From: Halapricum hydrolyticum
GTDB lineage: Archaea > Halobacteriota > Halobacteria > Halobacteriales > Haloarculaceae
Assembly (NCBI RefSeq): GCF_025517535.1
Contig: NZ_JAOPKC010000002.1
Location: 1-64,000 of the forward strand
Direction: 5' to 3'
DNA: 64,000 nucleotides
Part shown: positions 1 through 8,366 of the stretch, piece by piece
How the letters are laid out: every line of letters starts with the position of its first letter
Position numbering within the stretch: the stretch's first letter is position 1
Notes under the pieces: generated by a model
The model's input: only the letters and a program-made list of their open reading frames with translations
The model's database searches: none
What the model was told of the DNA's origin: nothing
Position numbers and translations under genes: made by a program

Positions 1-1
1 G

Positions 2-490
2 CAGAGTCAGATCCTCGAAGCACAGGGGGACGCCATCTCGACGGTTCTCCGCGCCAAATCCGCCGAAGCGATGGGCGAACGCGCCGTCATCGAGCGCGGT
101 ATGGAAACCCTGGAAGAGATCGGCAAGGGCGAATCGACGAAGTTCGTCCTGCCCCAGGAACTGACCTCGCTGGTCGGTCGCTACGGTAAACATCTCACCG
201 GCAGCGACACCAAGACCAACGGCCACGAACTCGAAGGACTCGACTTCGACGAGGAGACCCGGGAGATGCTCGGACTGGACGACATCGAGAAGATCCTCGG
301 ACAGATCGACGAGGAGGCAGAGGTCGACGTCGAGGAAATGGAAGAACAGGCTCAGGCAGTCAAACACGGTGCCGACGACGCCGAGATCAAAGACCCCGAC
401 GAGGTCATCGACGAGATGGACGCCGAGATGCCGGGCTCGGAAGAGTTCAACGAGACGACTGACGGCTCGGACGATTCGAGCGCGAACTGA
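2..490 (+). CDS. SPFH/band-7 family protein, C-terminal part
   Basis: The reading frame is open from base 2 at the window edge, so the N-terminus and the SPFH domain core are missing. What remains starts with the helical stretch typical after a band-7 domain (ILEAQGDAISTVLRAKSAEA), then a short region containing FVLPQELTSLVGRYGKHL, and ends in a very acidic, probably disordered tail of about 80 residues rich in Glu and Asp. Band-7/stomatin-like proteins form membrane-associated oligomers, and this one presumably has an N-terminal membrane anchor upstream of the window. Family assignment rests only on the tail, so it is moderately sure. Confidence 0.7.
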   Translation, partial: QSQILEAQGDAISTVLRAKSAEAMGERAVIERGMETLEEIGKGESTKFVLPQELTSLVGRYGKHLTGSDTKTNGHELEGLDFDEETREMLGLDDIEKILGQIDEEAEVDVEEMEEQAQAVKHGADDAEIKDPDEVIDEMDAEMPGSEEFNETTDGSDDSSAN

Positions 491-618
491 TCGGTTGCGG
501 TTTCGTCGTCACGATTTTTCACGCCGATCGTATCGACACGTAGTCCGAACGAGTCCGTTTGACGGTTCGGTCTGTCGTCCGCGTCGATCCGCCGGGCGAT
601 TCGGCCGGTCCGTATCGG

Positions 619-1242
619 TCAGTCGCTCGCACCGCGATCCGACCGGGATGGCGGCGGAATCGGTCGGTCGCCCGAAGAGAGCGGTTCGGGCCGGACGCAC
701 CGATCGGGCCCATCGTTGACGTGGCCGTATTCTTCGGGTGCGTTCGCGAGCGGGTGTGCGGGATTGTCGCCACTCGCGATCCGTGCCGCCCGGATCTCGT
801 CGAACCCGTTGATCCGGGCCAGGATGCCCCGCCAGTGGTGGTCCGTCGCTGGCGGCACGACGAGCCGGTGCGGAGACCCGACCGCCGATCGGCAGGCGTC
901 CAGCACAGCGGCGTTGACGTTGCTGGCCAGCTGGTCGTGATCGACCAGGACGCCCACGCGAGCGTCGGGCGGCGTCCGCTCGGCGAGTACGTCCAGCCCG
1001 AGATGTAACGCCCGGTATTCGGCGACGTTGTTGTCGGGAACGGGATGGTCGAGCGAGAGCCGATCGACGCACTCACCGTCGCGAGTTTCGATGACGACAC
1101 CGAGTCCGCCACCGTCCTCGCGGAAAGACCCGTCGGTAGCGACGTAGAAGTCACGGTGATGGGTGCGGGGCGGATGGGCGATGTGAGGTGTCGGCGACTC
1201 GTCGAACAGGTCTCGAAGTGACGGCCGGCCGTATGCGGCCAT
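619..1242 (-). CDS. rnhA: Ribonuclease HI, archaeal type
   Basis: Degrades the RNA strand of RNA-DNA hybrids in the cytoplasm. The RNase H core is clear: YVATDGSF with the first catalytic Asp at residue 37, then VAEYRAL giving the catalytic Glu and VDHDQLA giving the next Asp. The ATG at 1242 (MAAYGRPSLRDLF) is preferred over an upstream in-frame extension because that extension is arginine-rich and overlaps the opposite-strand CBS gene. About 207 residues, usual for haloarchaeal RNase HI, which carries an N-terminal extension before the domain. It is divergent from the CBS protein gene. Confidence 0.85.
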   Translation of the reverse strand: MAAYGRPSLRDLFDESPTPHIAHPPRTHHRDFYVATDGSFREDGGGLGVVIETRDGECVDRLSLDHPVPDNNVAEYRALHLGLDVLAERTPPDARVGVLVDHDQLASNVNAAVLDACRSAVGSPHRLVVPPATDHHWRGILARINGFDEIRAARIASGDNPAHPLANAPEEYGHVNDGPDRCVRPEPLSSGDRPIPPPSRSDRGASD

Positions 1243-1369
1243 ACCAGTGGTTCGTGGTCCAGTTACGTAAAACTGTGGCTCGAACCGGGGGGCGATCCAG
1301 TGACAGAAGTCGGGGAAGGCCACGTCGGCGACCGGAACGCATACGGGTCGGCCTGTCGTTGTCCCACGT

Positions 1370-1864
1370 ATGGTTACCGCTCGCGAGATCATGACCAGCC
1401 CGGTCGAAACCGTTGCCCCCGACGACGACGTCAGTGACGTACTGACTCGACTCGCGAAAGCCGACTTCAGCGGTTTCCCGGTCGTCGAGGAGGGGCAAGT
1501 CGTGGGAATCGTCACGGAGACGGACCTGGTCGATCTCTTCCAGCCGTCGGACCGGCGGCTGTGGATCCCGGTCGGGTTCCCGCCGTTCATCGAGACGATG
1601 ACCTACAGCGTCGATCTCTCTTGGAGCGATCTCGACGTCGGGGTCGATATGGTGAAAAACGCCGGCAAGCCGATCCGTGACGTGATGGTCACCGACGTCG
1701 TGACGGTCTCACCCGAGGACACCGTCGAGACAGTGATCGACCACCTGGCCGACCCCGACCGGGACATCAACCGACTGCCGGTGGTCGAGGACGGCGAACT
1801 CGTCGGGATCATCTCACGCGAGGACGTGCTCCGGACGCTCAGCGAACACGACGTGTCCGTCTAG
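1370..1864 (+). CDS. Protein with two CBS domains
   Basis: Two tandem CBS domains fill the 164 residues: the first begins with TAREIMTSPVETVAPDDDVSDVL, the second with IRDVMVTDVVTVSPEDTVETV and ends GIISREDVLRTL. Such stand-alone CBS pairs bind adenosine nucleotides and act as energy or ligand sensors, but the partner cannot be read from this sequence. The insert between the domains (residues about 65-95, containing WIPVGFPPFIETMTY) is usual for this haloarchaeal type. The EamA transporter gene begins two bases after its stop, so the two are probably co-transcribed. Confidence 0.85.
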   Translation: MVTAREIMTSPVETVAPDDDVSDVLTRLAKADFSGFPVVEEGQVVGIVTETDLVDLFQPSDRRLWIPVGFPPFIETMTYSVDLSWSDLDVGVDMVKNAGKPIRDVMVTDVVTVSPEDTVETVIDHLADPDRDINRLPVVEDGELVGIISREDVLRTLSEHDVSV

Positions 1865-1866
1865 CC

Positions 1867-2787
1867 GTGCGATATCGAAACCTCCTGTTGTTCGTCACGC
1901 TATCGATTGTCTGGGGTAGCGCCTTCGTCGCGATAAAGGCCGGACTGGCCGACATTCCGCCAGTGCTGTTTGCGGCGATCCGCTACGACATCGCGGGCGT
2001 CCTGGTGCTCGGATACGCGGCTGCCGTCGTCAAGCGGTGGCGACCGCGGACGCGTCGCGAGTGGGCCGCCGTCGCGGTCGGGTCGGTCTTTCTCATCGCG
2101 GGCTATCACGCGCTGCTGTTCGTCGGCGAACAGGGGACGACCAGCGCCGCCGCCGCAGTCGTTGTGAGCCTCTCGCCCGTGCTCACGACTGGTTTCGCCC
2201 GCCTGTTGCTCCCCGAGGAGCGACTGACGACGGTCGGCATCGCTGGCCTCCTGCTCGGTCTGGTCGGCGTGGTCGTGCTCGTGCGACCCGATCCGACGAA
2301 CCTCTTCAGCCGAGATGTCGTCTCCGTCGCGCTCATCTTCGGTGCTGCGCTCTCGTTCGCGTTCGGAAGCGTCCTCGTTCGGTGGCTCGAAGCCGGCCTG
2401 CCGATCGAGACGCTGGAAGCGTGGTCGATGATCGGGGGTGCGATTCTCATGCACCTGCTGGCACTCTTGGTGCCCGGCGAGTCGCTGGCCGCGATATCCT
2501 GGACCCCGCGAGCGATCGTCGCGCTCGGATACCTCTCGCTGGTCGCCAGCGCAGTCGGGTTCCTGCTGTATTTCGACCTGCTGGAGAGACTCGGCCCCGT
2601 CGAGATCAACCTCGTCTCCTATCTCGCCCCGGTCGTCGCAGCGGTGGTCGGGTTCGCCTTCCTCGGGGAGATCATCGACGCCGCGACTGGCGTCGGCTTC
2701 CTGTTCATCTTCGTCGGATTCGTGCTACTGAAGCGGCGGGCGCTGGCCCGAGAACTCGACCGCTGGCGGAAAGCGGTCCCGACGTAG
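1867..2787 (+). CDS. EamA/DMT-family transporter
   Basis: A hydrophobic protein of 306 residues with about ten predicted membrane segments arranged as two EamA halves, the pattern of drug/metabolite transporters such as RhaT or YdcZ-like exporters. The first segment carries LSIVWGSAFVAIKAGL, a typical EamA opening, and the second half has LVSYLAPVVAAVVGFAFLGE, also typical. The start is a GTG two bases after the stop of the CBS protein gene. Substrate is unknown; members move amino acids, nucleotides or small metabolites. Confidence 0.85.
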   Translation: MRYRNLLLFVTLSIVWGSAFVAIKAGLADIPPVLFAAIRYDIAGVLVLGYAAAVVKRWRPRTRREWAAVAVGSVFLIAGYHALLFVGEQGTTSAAAAVVVSLSPVLTTGFARLLLPEERLTTVGIAGLLLGLVGVVVLVRPDPTNLFSRDVVSVALIFGAALSFAFGSVLVRWLEAGLPIETLEAWSMIGGAILMHLLALLVPGESLAAISWTPRAIVALGYLSLVASAVGFLLYFDLLERLGPVEINLVSYLAPVVAAVVGFAFLGEIIDAATGVGFLFIFVGFVLLKRRALARELDRWRKAVPT

Positions 2788-2812
2788 CGACGCCTCCGAG
2801 ACACGCGGCGCG

Positions 2813-2821
2813 GAATATAAG
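2813..2821 (+). promoter_or_regulatory. TATA box of the M48 protease gene
   Basis: The sequence aatataag lies about 29 bases before the ATG at 2846. The spacing fits an archaeal TATA box giving a leaderless mRNA. Confidence 0.55.
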
Positions 2822-2845
2822 CGCTTGCCCGACCGAGCAACGAGC

Positions 2846-3799
2846 ATGAGCCAGTCGGTCCCGCGGGCGGTCATGATAGCGATCGGCGTGTCGCTGCTGA
2901 TCGTCTACGTCGCGGCGGCGGCCCTCGTCTACGAGCTGTTGACCCTCCTGATCCGTTCTCCGCCGAACCTCGCGACGGCACTGGTCATGGTCGGCACGAT
3001 AACGGTGCTGGCAGCATATCTGAGCTACCGGTTCGGAACGCAGCAGCTGCTCGCTGGACTCGACGCGGTCGAGATCGATCGCCGCCACGCGCCGGAGTTT
3101 TTCGGCCGGCTCGAACGCCTTCGGTCGTCGATGGAGATCGAGCGTCCGCGCGTCGCCGTCGCCCGGCTGGGCGTGCCGAACGCGTTCGCGCTCGGCGGGG
3201 TCAGCTCCGGCGTGATCGTGTTCGACCTGTCGCTGTTTCGCATGCTCACGCCCGACGAGCGAGAGGCGATCCTCGCACACGAACTCTCCCACCTCGAAAA
3301 CTACGACGCCTTCGTGCAGACAGTCGCCTACAGTGCACTCCGAACGCTGGTCGGACTGATGATGATCCCGCTGTTACCGCTGTTGCTTGCGATTACCGGC
3401 ATCGCGCACGGCTGGGCGTGGATCCGCGGCCGTCCGGACTCCTGGAGCCGGAACCCGCTCATGCTCGTCTACCACTGGGCGAGCCTCGGCGTAACGCTGC
3501 TGGCGGTCGGACTGACGATTCTGATTCGCGCCCACTCCCGGCGGCGGGAACTCGCTGCCGACGACCGTGCCGTCGAGGTGACCGGTAAACCGCTGGCACT
3601 CGCACGCGCTCTTCGGAAGATCCAACGTGCCGGCGAGCGCGAACGAGGGCTGCTGGCGACGCTGTACGTCCAGGGCGACGAAGACGGCCTCCTGACGCGA
3701 CTGCTCTCGACTCACCCTCCGATGGACGACCGGATCGACCGGCTGCTCGATCGTGCCGGGGCCGATACGCTCGGGGGGCGGCGGATTCCGATCGAGTAA
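2846..3799 (+). CDS. htpX: M48 family zinc metalloprotease, HtpX-like
   Basis: Membrane-bound zinc peptidase of the HtpX type, thought to clear damaged membrane proteins. It has two N-terminal membrane segments, the HELSH zinc motif (His145, Glu146, His149), two further membrane segments, and the third-ligand region RRRELAADDRA with Glu235. The ATG at 2846 is chosen over a TTG at 2825 because a TATA-like element (2813-2821) lies about 29 bases before 2846, as for a leaderless transcript. The C-terminus has the family's STHPPMDDRIDRL motif. About 317 residues. The symbol follows the family rather than proven orthology. Confidence 0.85.
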   Translation: MSQSVPRAVMIAIGVSLLIVYVAAAALVYELLTLLIRSPPNLATALVMVGTITVLAAYLSYRFGTQQLLAGLDAVEIDRRHAPEFFGRLERLRSSMEIERPRVAVARLGVPNAFALGGVSSGVIVFDLSLFRMLTPDEREAILAHELSHLENYDAFVQTVAYSALRTLVGLMMIPLLPLLLAITGIAHGWAWIRGRPDSWSRNPLMLVYHWASLGVTLLAVGLTILIRAHSRRRELAADDRAVEVTGKPLALARALRKIQRAGERERGLLATLYVQGDEDGLLTRLLSTHPPMDDRIDRLLDRAGADTLGGRRIPIE

Positions 3800-3894
3800 T
3801 CGTTGTGAGACGCCGTCTGGATGTCTTATCTGTCGGGGATATTACCTGATGGAAATAATCAGTTAATGATATGTTCATAGAGGTTGTATTTTCA

Positions 3895-3912
3895 ACCCCG
3901 GTAACTCGGGGT
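3895..3912 (+). promoter_or_regulatory. Inverted repeat just before the uspA start
   Basis: ACCCCG and CGGGGT form perfect 6-base arms around a 6-base loop, ending seven bases before the ATG at 3919. It could be an mRNA hairpin limiting initiation or a protein-binding site near the transcription start. Role is inferred. Confidence 0.4.
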
Positions 3913-3918
3913 GGTACA

Positions 3919-4428
3919 ATGTACAGCGACATCCTCTATCCAACAGATGGAAGCCGCGGATCGATAGCCGCGCTGGAGCACGTTCGTGACCTGGCCGAGC
4001 GGTACGACGCGACAGTACACGTACTGTCCGTGCTCGATACGACCCATCCTGCGCTGGGGCTCGGTGACGACCCCGACAAGGAAGCGGTTCCAGGTATGGT
4101 CGGTCATCCGGAAGGCGGTGACGAGGGAATGATCGGCCGGCGGGAGACGGCTGGAGAACTTCACGAACGCGAGCAGGGGCGCGCGGAAACCATCGTCGAG
4201 GAAGTCGCCAGTCGGCTCGAATCAGTCGACACTCGGACTGCCGTGCAAGAAGGCACCCCCCACGAGGTCATCCTCGAATACGCCGACGATGTCGACATGA
4301 TCGTGATGGGGACTCACGGCTACACCGGATTCGAACGATATATGCTGGGGAGCGTCGCGGAGAAGGTCGTTCGGATGGCGGACGTGCCCGTCGTGACCGT
4401 CCGGGCCCCAGCGGAAAGCTCGTCGTGA
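3919..4428 (+). CDS. Universal stress protein, single UspA domain
   Basis: A 169-residue UspA-type protein. It opens with MYSDILYPTDGS and ends with the ATP-binding signature MGTHGYTGFERYMLGSVAEKVV. An acidic, Gly- and Glu-rich insert (residues about 50-90) extends the loop after the first strand and helix compared with minimal Usp domains. The ATG at 3919 is used because the domain begins exactly there; residues encoded upstream of it do not resemble the family. A small inverted repeat sits directly before the start, and a T-run follows the gene. Confidence 0.9.
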   Translation: MYSDILYPTDGSRGSIAALEHVRDLAERYDATVHVLSVLDTTHPALGLGDDPDKEAVPGMVGHPEGGDEGMIGRRETAGELHEREQGRAETIVEEVASRLESVDTRTAVQEGTPHEVILEYADDVDMIVMGTHGYTGFERYMLGSVAEKVVRMADVPVVTVRAPAESSS

Positions 4429-4801
4429 GGGACACGCGCAACTGTGTCTGTGAAACCGTGTCCCTCCCGGTTTTTTTGGCTCGTCGAGATTGTTCGTGCT
4501 GGCGTCCTACTCGCGTGAGGCCGTCACGACCTCGAAGTAGTGACTCACTGCACAGGGTCGCACGAACGCCCTTCACTGTCCACGATCGGCGATTCTACTA
4601 CCCCGAATGAGAATTTGATATATCGAAATATGATTTACGGGACGAACGAGGCGGATGGACTTGGCCCATACATGAAGCCAATACGCAGCGAAACCAGCTA
4701 TTGAGCAGCTACGTTCGTGGAGGCTGCAACCGCTGTGGAAACTGACGAGAGGACCCATCAGTTTCTGCAGGTTGCATTATCGGAAGCCTCGGGGCTTCGG
4801 C
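4429..4801. other. Intergenic region between uspA and the nuclease gene
   Basis: Convergent intergenic stretch of about 370 bases. It holds the T-run terminator and an AT-rich patch around 4615-4635 containing tatatcgaaatatga. No convincing gene was found: the short frames here have no family features and start at rare codons. Confidence 0.5.
4471..4477 (+). terminator. T-run terminator after uspA
   Basis: Seven consecutive T residues lie about 45 bases after the uspA stop, preceded by a C/G-rich stretch. Archaeal termination typically occurs at such runs. Confidence 0.5.
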
Positions 4802-5350
4802 TTATGACGCCCGGCACGCCCAGAGTCCGCGATTGGCGTCCTTCGCCGCTGTTTCCCCGGCAGCGTAGCGGTCGCGTGCGGAGAAGTCGGTGTCGTACAG
4901 CCGTGCGTGTCCGTCGCGCACGAGCTGGTAATTGATCGACTGATTGTCGTGGACGACAATCGCCAGCACCCGTCCGTAGCCACCCCGGGTGTCCGCCTCG
5001 GAATCGAGCCGGAGCGTCACGCGCTCGCCTGCGAGTCGGTCTTCGACCACGCGACTCGCGTTTTCGCCGGCAGCCCGCAGACACGCGCGTCCGGCCTCGG
5101 TATCCGGCACCCCCTCGTATTCGTCGGGCTGCGTCTCGACGTGTACCTCCGGCGTGTTGATCCCGAGCAATCGGATCCGCTCGACGGTGCCGTTTGTCAG
5201 CCTGACGTCGATCGTATCGCCGTCGACGACCTCGACGACAGTTCCGTTGAGGGCTCCCCCCGTGGATGACTGCCTCTCGACCGTGATCGAACAGCCCGCG
5301 AGCGCCACGAGAGCGACCAGGCCGACCAGCAGCCACGTCCGCGTCTCCAT
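4802..5350 (-). CDS. Secreted thermonuclease-family lipoprotein (SNase-like)
   Basis: A 182-residue protein with a short signal peptide and lipobox (LVALVALAGC), so probably tethered outside the membrane. The rest is a staphylococcal-nuclease fold: VVEVVDGDTIDVRL, then RLLGINTPE, then GGYGRVLAIV. The arginines and glutamate matching SNase Arg35, Glu43 and Arg87 are present, but the position of SNase Asp40 is Asn (GINTPE), seen in some relatives. It should cut DNA or RNA outside the cell, useful for nucleotide or phosphate scavenging. It stands alone, convergent to uspA. Confidence 0.85.
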   Translation of the reverse strand: METRTWLLVGLVALVALAGCSITVERQSSTGGALNGTVVEVVDGDTIDVRLTNGTVERIRLLGINTPEVHVETQPDEYEGVPDTEAGRACLRAAGENASRVVEDRLAGERVTLRLDSEADTRGGYGRVLAIVVHDNQSINYQLVRDGHARLYDTDFSARDRYAAGETAAKDANRGLWACRAS

Positions 5351-5630
5351 ATTTTCTCTTTTGACTCCTGATCCGTCACGCTGTCGGCCACCGGATGGCC
5401 GGGTCCGGTTTGGCGCCGGATACGACCGGAAATAAACTAATATACGCTATATAGATTCGTGACAGTCCGACCGCAGAGGCCGCGTGTCGATCGCGCCAGC
5501 TCGGCCGGCAGGTCACGTCGCGCCTCTCCACGGTCGTGGATCACGATACCGTCGACTGGACGTGGATCATCACACTGTTAGCTGCTCGTGGACGCTCGAC
5601 CTCTCGGTCTGCGAAAAGTAGCCGCTGATC

Positions 5631-5688
5631 AGTACGTCTTCGCGAAGTAGGCGGTCTCCTCGGCGTCCTCGCCGCAGATCGCACACTC
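5631..5688 (-). repeat. 58-bp duplicate of the 3' end of proS
   Basis: These 58 bases match 5810-5867 exactly, in the same orientation, 179 bases apart. They encode the last 19 residues of ProS (from ECAICGEDA to AYFAKTY) followed by a TGA stop, whereas the intact gene uses TAG. The 121 bases between the copies are non-coding. The pattern resembles attachment-site duplication at a gene end, or a local duplication. Confidence 0.9.
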
Positions 5689-5807
5689 CGACCTTTTCCT
5701 CCTCGGGTTTCCTGGCGGAACCACTCGTCGGAAAACGTCGATGAAACGTTCCGCGACTCGCGAGACTCGTCGCGGTGAAACTGCGCTCCCGTCGGTCGCG
5801 CAGTACG

Positions 5808-7259
5808 CTAGTACGTCTTCGCGAAGTAGGCGGTCTCCTCGGCGTCCTCGCCGCAGATCGCACACTCGTCGTGGATCGGTTCTTCGTCTTCCTCACGCGG
5901 GACCATCACGATCTCGGCGGCGATGGCTTCTTTGATCGGCTCCTCGCAGGCTTCGTCGCCACACCAGCCACACTTGACGTAGCCGCCGTGCTGACCGATG
6001 GTGCCGAGGATCTCCTCGCGACTCTCCGCTTCGCGGATCTCGCCCTCGAGGGTCTGTTCGGCCTCGGCGTACAGTTTCGCGTAGATCGTATCGAGGTGGT
6101 CCTCGACGGTCTCGACAGCTTCTTCGCGGTCGACGGTCGCCTCCTCGCCGTCGGGACGGTGGACCAGCGTCAACTCCTCGTCGTCGACCTCATAGGAACC
6201 GATCTCGATCCGCAGCGGGACCCCGTTGAGTTCGTGTTCGTTGTACTTGAAGCCGGGATTGCGGTTGTCGCGGTCGTCGAGTTCGACGCGCACGCCGGCG
6301 TCTTCCAGGTTGACCGCCACGTCCGCGGCGTACTCGAGAACCTCCTCCTTGCTGTCCTCGTCCCAGATCGGGACGATCACGACCTGCGTGGGCGCGAGCG
6401 TGGGCGGGAGGACGAGCCCCTGATCGTCGCTGTGGGTCATGAACAGGGCACCGAGCGCACGCCAGGACAGTCCCCAGGAGGTCGTATGCGCCAGCTGTTC
6501 CTCCTCGTCCTCGTCGACGTAGGTCACGTCGTAGGCTTCCGCGAAGGAAGTCCCGAGATAGTGAGACGTGGCGGCCTGGACGGACTTGCCGTCGGGCATC
6601 AGCGTCTCGACGGTCGTGGTCGTATCGGCCCCGGGGAACTTGTCGTGTTCGGGCTTGCGACCAGTGAGGGCAGGCATCGCCAGCACGTCCTCGTAGAGGC
6701 GCTCGTACTGCTGTAGGCGGGTCCGCATCTCCTCGCGGGCGTCCTCTGCGTCGTGGTGGGCAGTGTGACCCTCCTGCCAGAGGAACTCCTTGGTCCGGAA
6801 GAACGGTTTGGTCTCGGTGGCTTCCCACCGGACGACCGAACACCACTGGTTGACCCGCATCGGCAGGTCCCGGTGGCTGCGCACCCACTGGGCGATGAAG
6901 GGCGTGATGATGCTCTCGCTGGTCGGGCGGACGGCCAGCCGTTCTTCGAGTTCCTCGTAGCCGCCGTGGGTCACCCAGGCGACTTCCGGATCGAACCCCT
7001 CGACGATGTCTTTCTCCTTTTCGAGATAGCTTTCGGGGATGAACATCGGGAAGTAGGCGTTCTGGACGCCCGTGTCCTTGAACCACGAGTCGAGGTGGTT
7101 CTGCAGGCGCTCCCAGATGGCGTATCCGCGGGGGCGAGTGACGATGAACCCGCCCATCGGCGCGTAATCGGCCAGCCCCGCCTTCTGGACCAGTTCCGCG
7201 TACCACTCGCCCGTTTCGTGCTCTTTGCTCGTCGTGATGCCGAGTTCTTGCTCTGTCAT
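5808..7259 (-). CDS. proS: Prolyl-tRNA synthetase, archaeal type
   Basis: Charges tRNA-Pro in the cytoplasm; class II synthetase of 483 residues. The archaeal/eukaryal-type N-terminus (MTEQELGITTSKEHETGEWY), motif 2 region (NQWCSVVRWEATETKPFFRTKEF), anticodon-binding domain (TQVVIVPIWDED) and the C-terminal cysteine region (CGWCGDEACEE, then CAICGEDAEETAYFAKTY) are all present. The ATG at 7259 is preferred because the family starts there and the upstream residues look non-native. The last 58 bases are duplicated exactly 179 bases downstream. Confidence 0.95.
   Translation of the reverse strand: MTEQELGITTSKEHETGEWYAELVQKAGLADYAPMGGFIVTRPRGYAIWERLQNHLDSWFKDTGVQNAYFPMFIPESYLEKEKDIVEGFDPEVAWVTHGGYEELEERLAVRPTSESIITPFIAQWVRSHRDLPMRVNQWCSVVRWEATETKPFFRTKEFLWQEGHTAHHDAEDAREEMRTRLQQYERLYEDVLAMPALTGRKPEHDKFPGADTTTTVETLMPDGKSVQAATSHYLGTSFAEAYDVTYVDEDEEEQLAHTTSWGLSWRALGALFMTHSDDQGLVLPPTLAPTQVVIVPIWDEDSKEEVLEYAADVAVNLEDAGVRVELDDRDNRNPGFKYNEHELNGVPLRIEIGSYEVDDEELTLVHRPDGEEATVDREEAVETVEDHLDTIYAKLYAEAEQTLEGEIREAESREEILGTIGQHGGYVKCGWCGDEACEEPIKEAIAAEIVMVPREEDEEPIHDECAICGEDAEETAYFAKTY
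5810..5867 (-). repeat. Resident copy of the 58-bp proS-end repeat
   Basis: This copy lies within proS and codes for its last 19 residues plus the first base of the stop codon. It is identical to 5631-5688. Confidence 0.9.
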
Positions 7260-7443
7260 AGTTTCGAGTGTGCGGTCTTCCAGTGGCCGCGTCGTCGCGA
7301 CTGGATCGCGCAAGAGGCTCGCGATCGCTCGTCGTTGTTCGAGACGTCGCCGAGCGGACTCCTAAACGTATCGGAAGGCTGGGAACGCGTGCCAACGTGT
7401 GGCGACCACAAGGCATTTTTCGGTCACTTACGAGAACGAACGT

Positions 7444-8103
7444 ATGGTCGCCCGCTCCGCGAGAGACGTGTTCGGCTACGGCGTTCGATTGTTCGGCTAC
7501 CTCCTCGTATCGGTCGTGCTTGGCGGGGCACTGATCGCTGGGGGTATCGGGACGATAGTGACCCTGGAACCCGGTGTTCTGTTCGGGAGCGCGTCTCCGG
7601 GCAGCTACGCGCCGATTGCCGCAGGCGGGGTGCTCGCGGTGTTCGGTGTACTCGTGCTCACCGCAGGCATGTTCGCGACGGTGTTCGCGCTGCTCGCAGA
7701 TGCGGTCGCGGTTGGACTCGAAGCCTCGTCCGCGCCAGCGGAGGCTCGATCCACAGCGGAACGCGAGTCGGCGGACGACGAGCGCGCTGAGCCGGCGGAC
7801 ACCACGGCAGAGCCACCGATCGAGAACGGTGAGCCGGCCGCCGAGCCCGGAGATGGCGTCAGATCGGATAACGATCCACTCACTGGCGGCACGGAACCGG
7901 ACGACGATCCACTGACCGAACGCGGCGACGACCCGCTGAGCGGGGACAGCGGGACCGGGGACCCACTGACAGGTGGATCAGACGGGGGCGATCCGTTTGC
8001 GAGTTCGACAGATGGGTCGACGAGCACGCAGACGAGCGACGAGGAGACCTGGCGACGCGAGATCGAGTCGAAACTGGACGACGACGAAACGACGGGCGAG
8101 TAG
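7444..8103 (+). CDS. Membrane protein with acidic DPL-repeat tail, unknown function
   Basis: About 219 residues. Two hydrophobic segments (roughly residues 10-45 and 55-90) are followed by a long acidic tail with repeated DPLTGG, DPLTER, DPLSGD and DPLTGG motifs, ending in a short helix (EETWRREIESKLDDDE). The tail is probably disordered and cytoplasmic or surface-exposed depending on topology. The ATG at 7444 is chosen because it opens the hydrophobic domain. I do not recognise a function. It is divergent from proS across about 185 bases. Confidence 0.75.
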   Translation: MVARSARDVFGYGVRLFGYLLVSVVLGGALIAGGIGTIVTLEPGVLFGSASPGSYAPIAAGGVLAVFGVLVLTAGMFATVFALLADAVAVGLEASSAPAEARSTAERESADDERAEPADTTAEPPIENGEPAAEPGDGVRSDNDPLTGGTEPDDDPLTERGDDPLSGDSGTGDPLTGGSDGGDPFASSTDGSTSTQTSDEETWRREIESKLDDDETTGE

Positions 8104-8366
8104 CCCAGCTCTCGCCGGCGACCCGTACCGTTTTTAACGGCAGGCGCACAAGGAAGAGACAACCGAGCAGACGGCCGCGCGAGTGCGGCCGAGGGACGCG
8201 TCGAAACGCCGTGCGGAGACGACCCGGTTCGGCGGCGACGGCCCATGCGGGCCCGCCCATCCGGACCACGCCGGTCATCAGTGCGAGCGAACGTTCGAAA
8301 ACACCGCTCCGGTGGCCGTGTCGGTCCCCTGGCCCCGCTCTGGCGGCCGTTCTCGGAGGGTAAACT
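8104..8366. other. Long upstream region of the RNase J gene
   Basis: A 263-base non-coding stretch. A T/A-rich element (cgtttttaacgg, about 8139-8150) may be the promoter; if so the mRNA has a leader of about 200 bases, unusual for haloarchaea. Just before the ATG there is a Shine-Dalgarno-like ggaggg (8355-8360). No credible gene was seen. Confidence 0.45.

Noticed and set aside
619..1590. Longer minus-strand frame extending RNase HI to 323 residues
   Set aside because: The extra N-terminal part is arginine- and threonine-rich shadow coding over the CBS gene on the other strand; the conserved protein begins at 1242.
5570..5896. Minus-strand frame of 108 residues downstream of proS
   Set aside because: It arises because the duplicated proS tail is read out of frame; no independent gene evidence.
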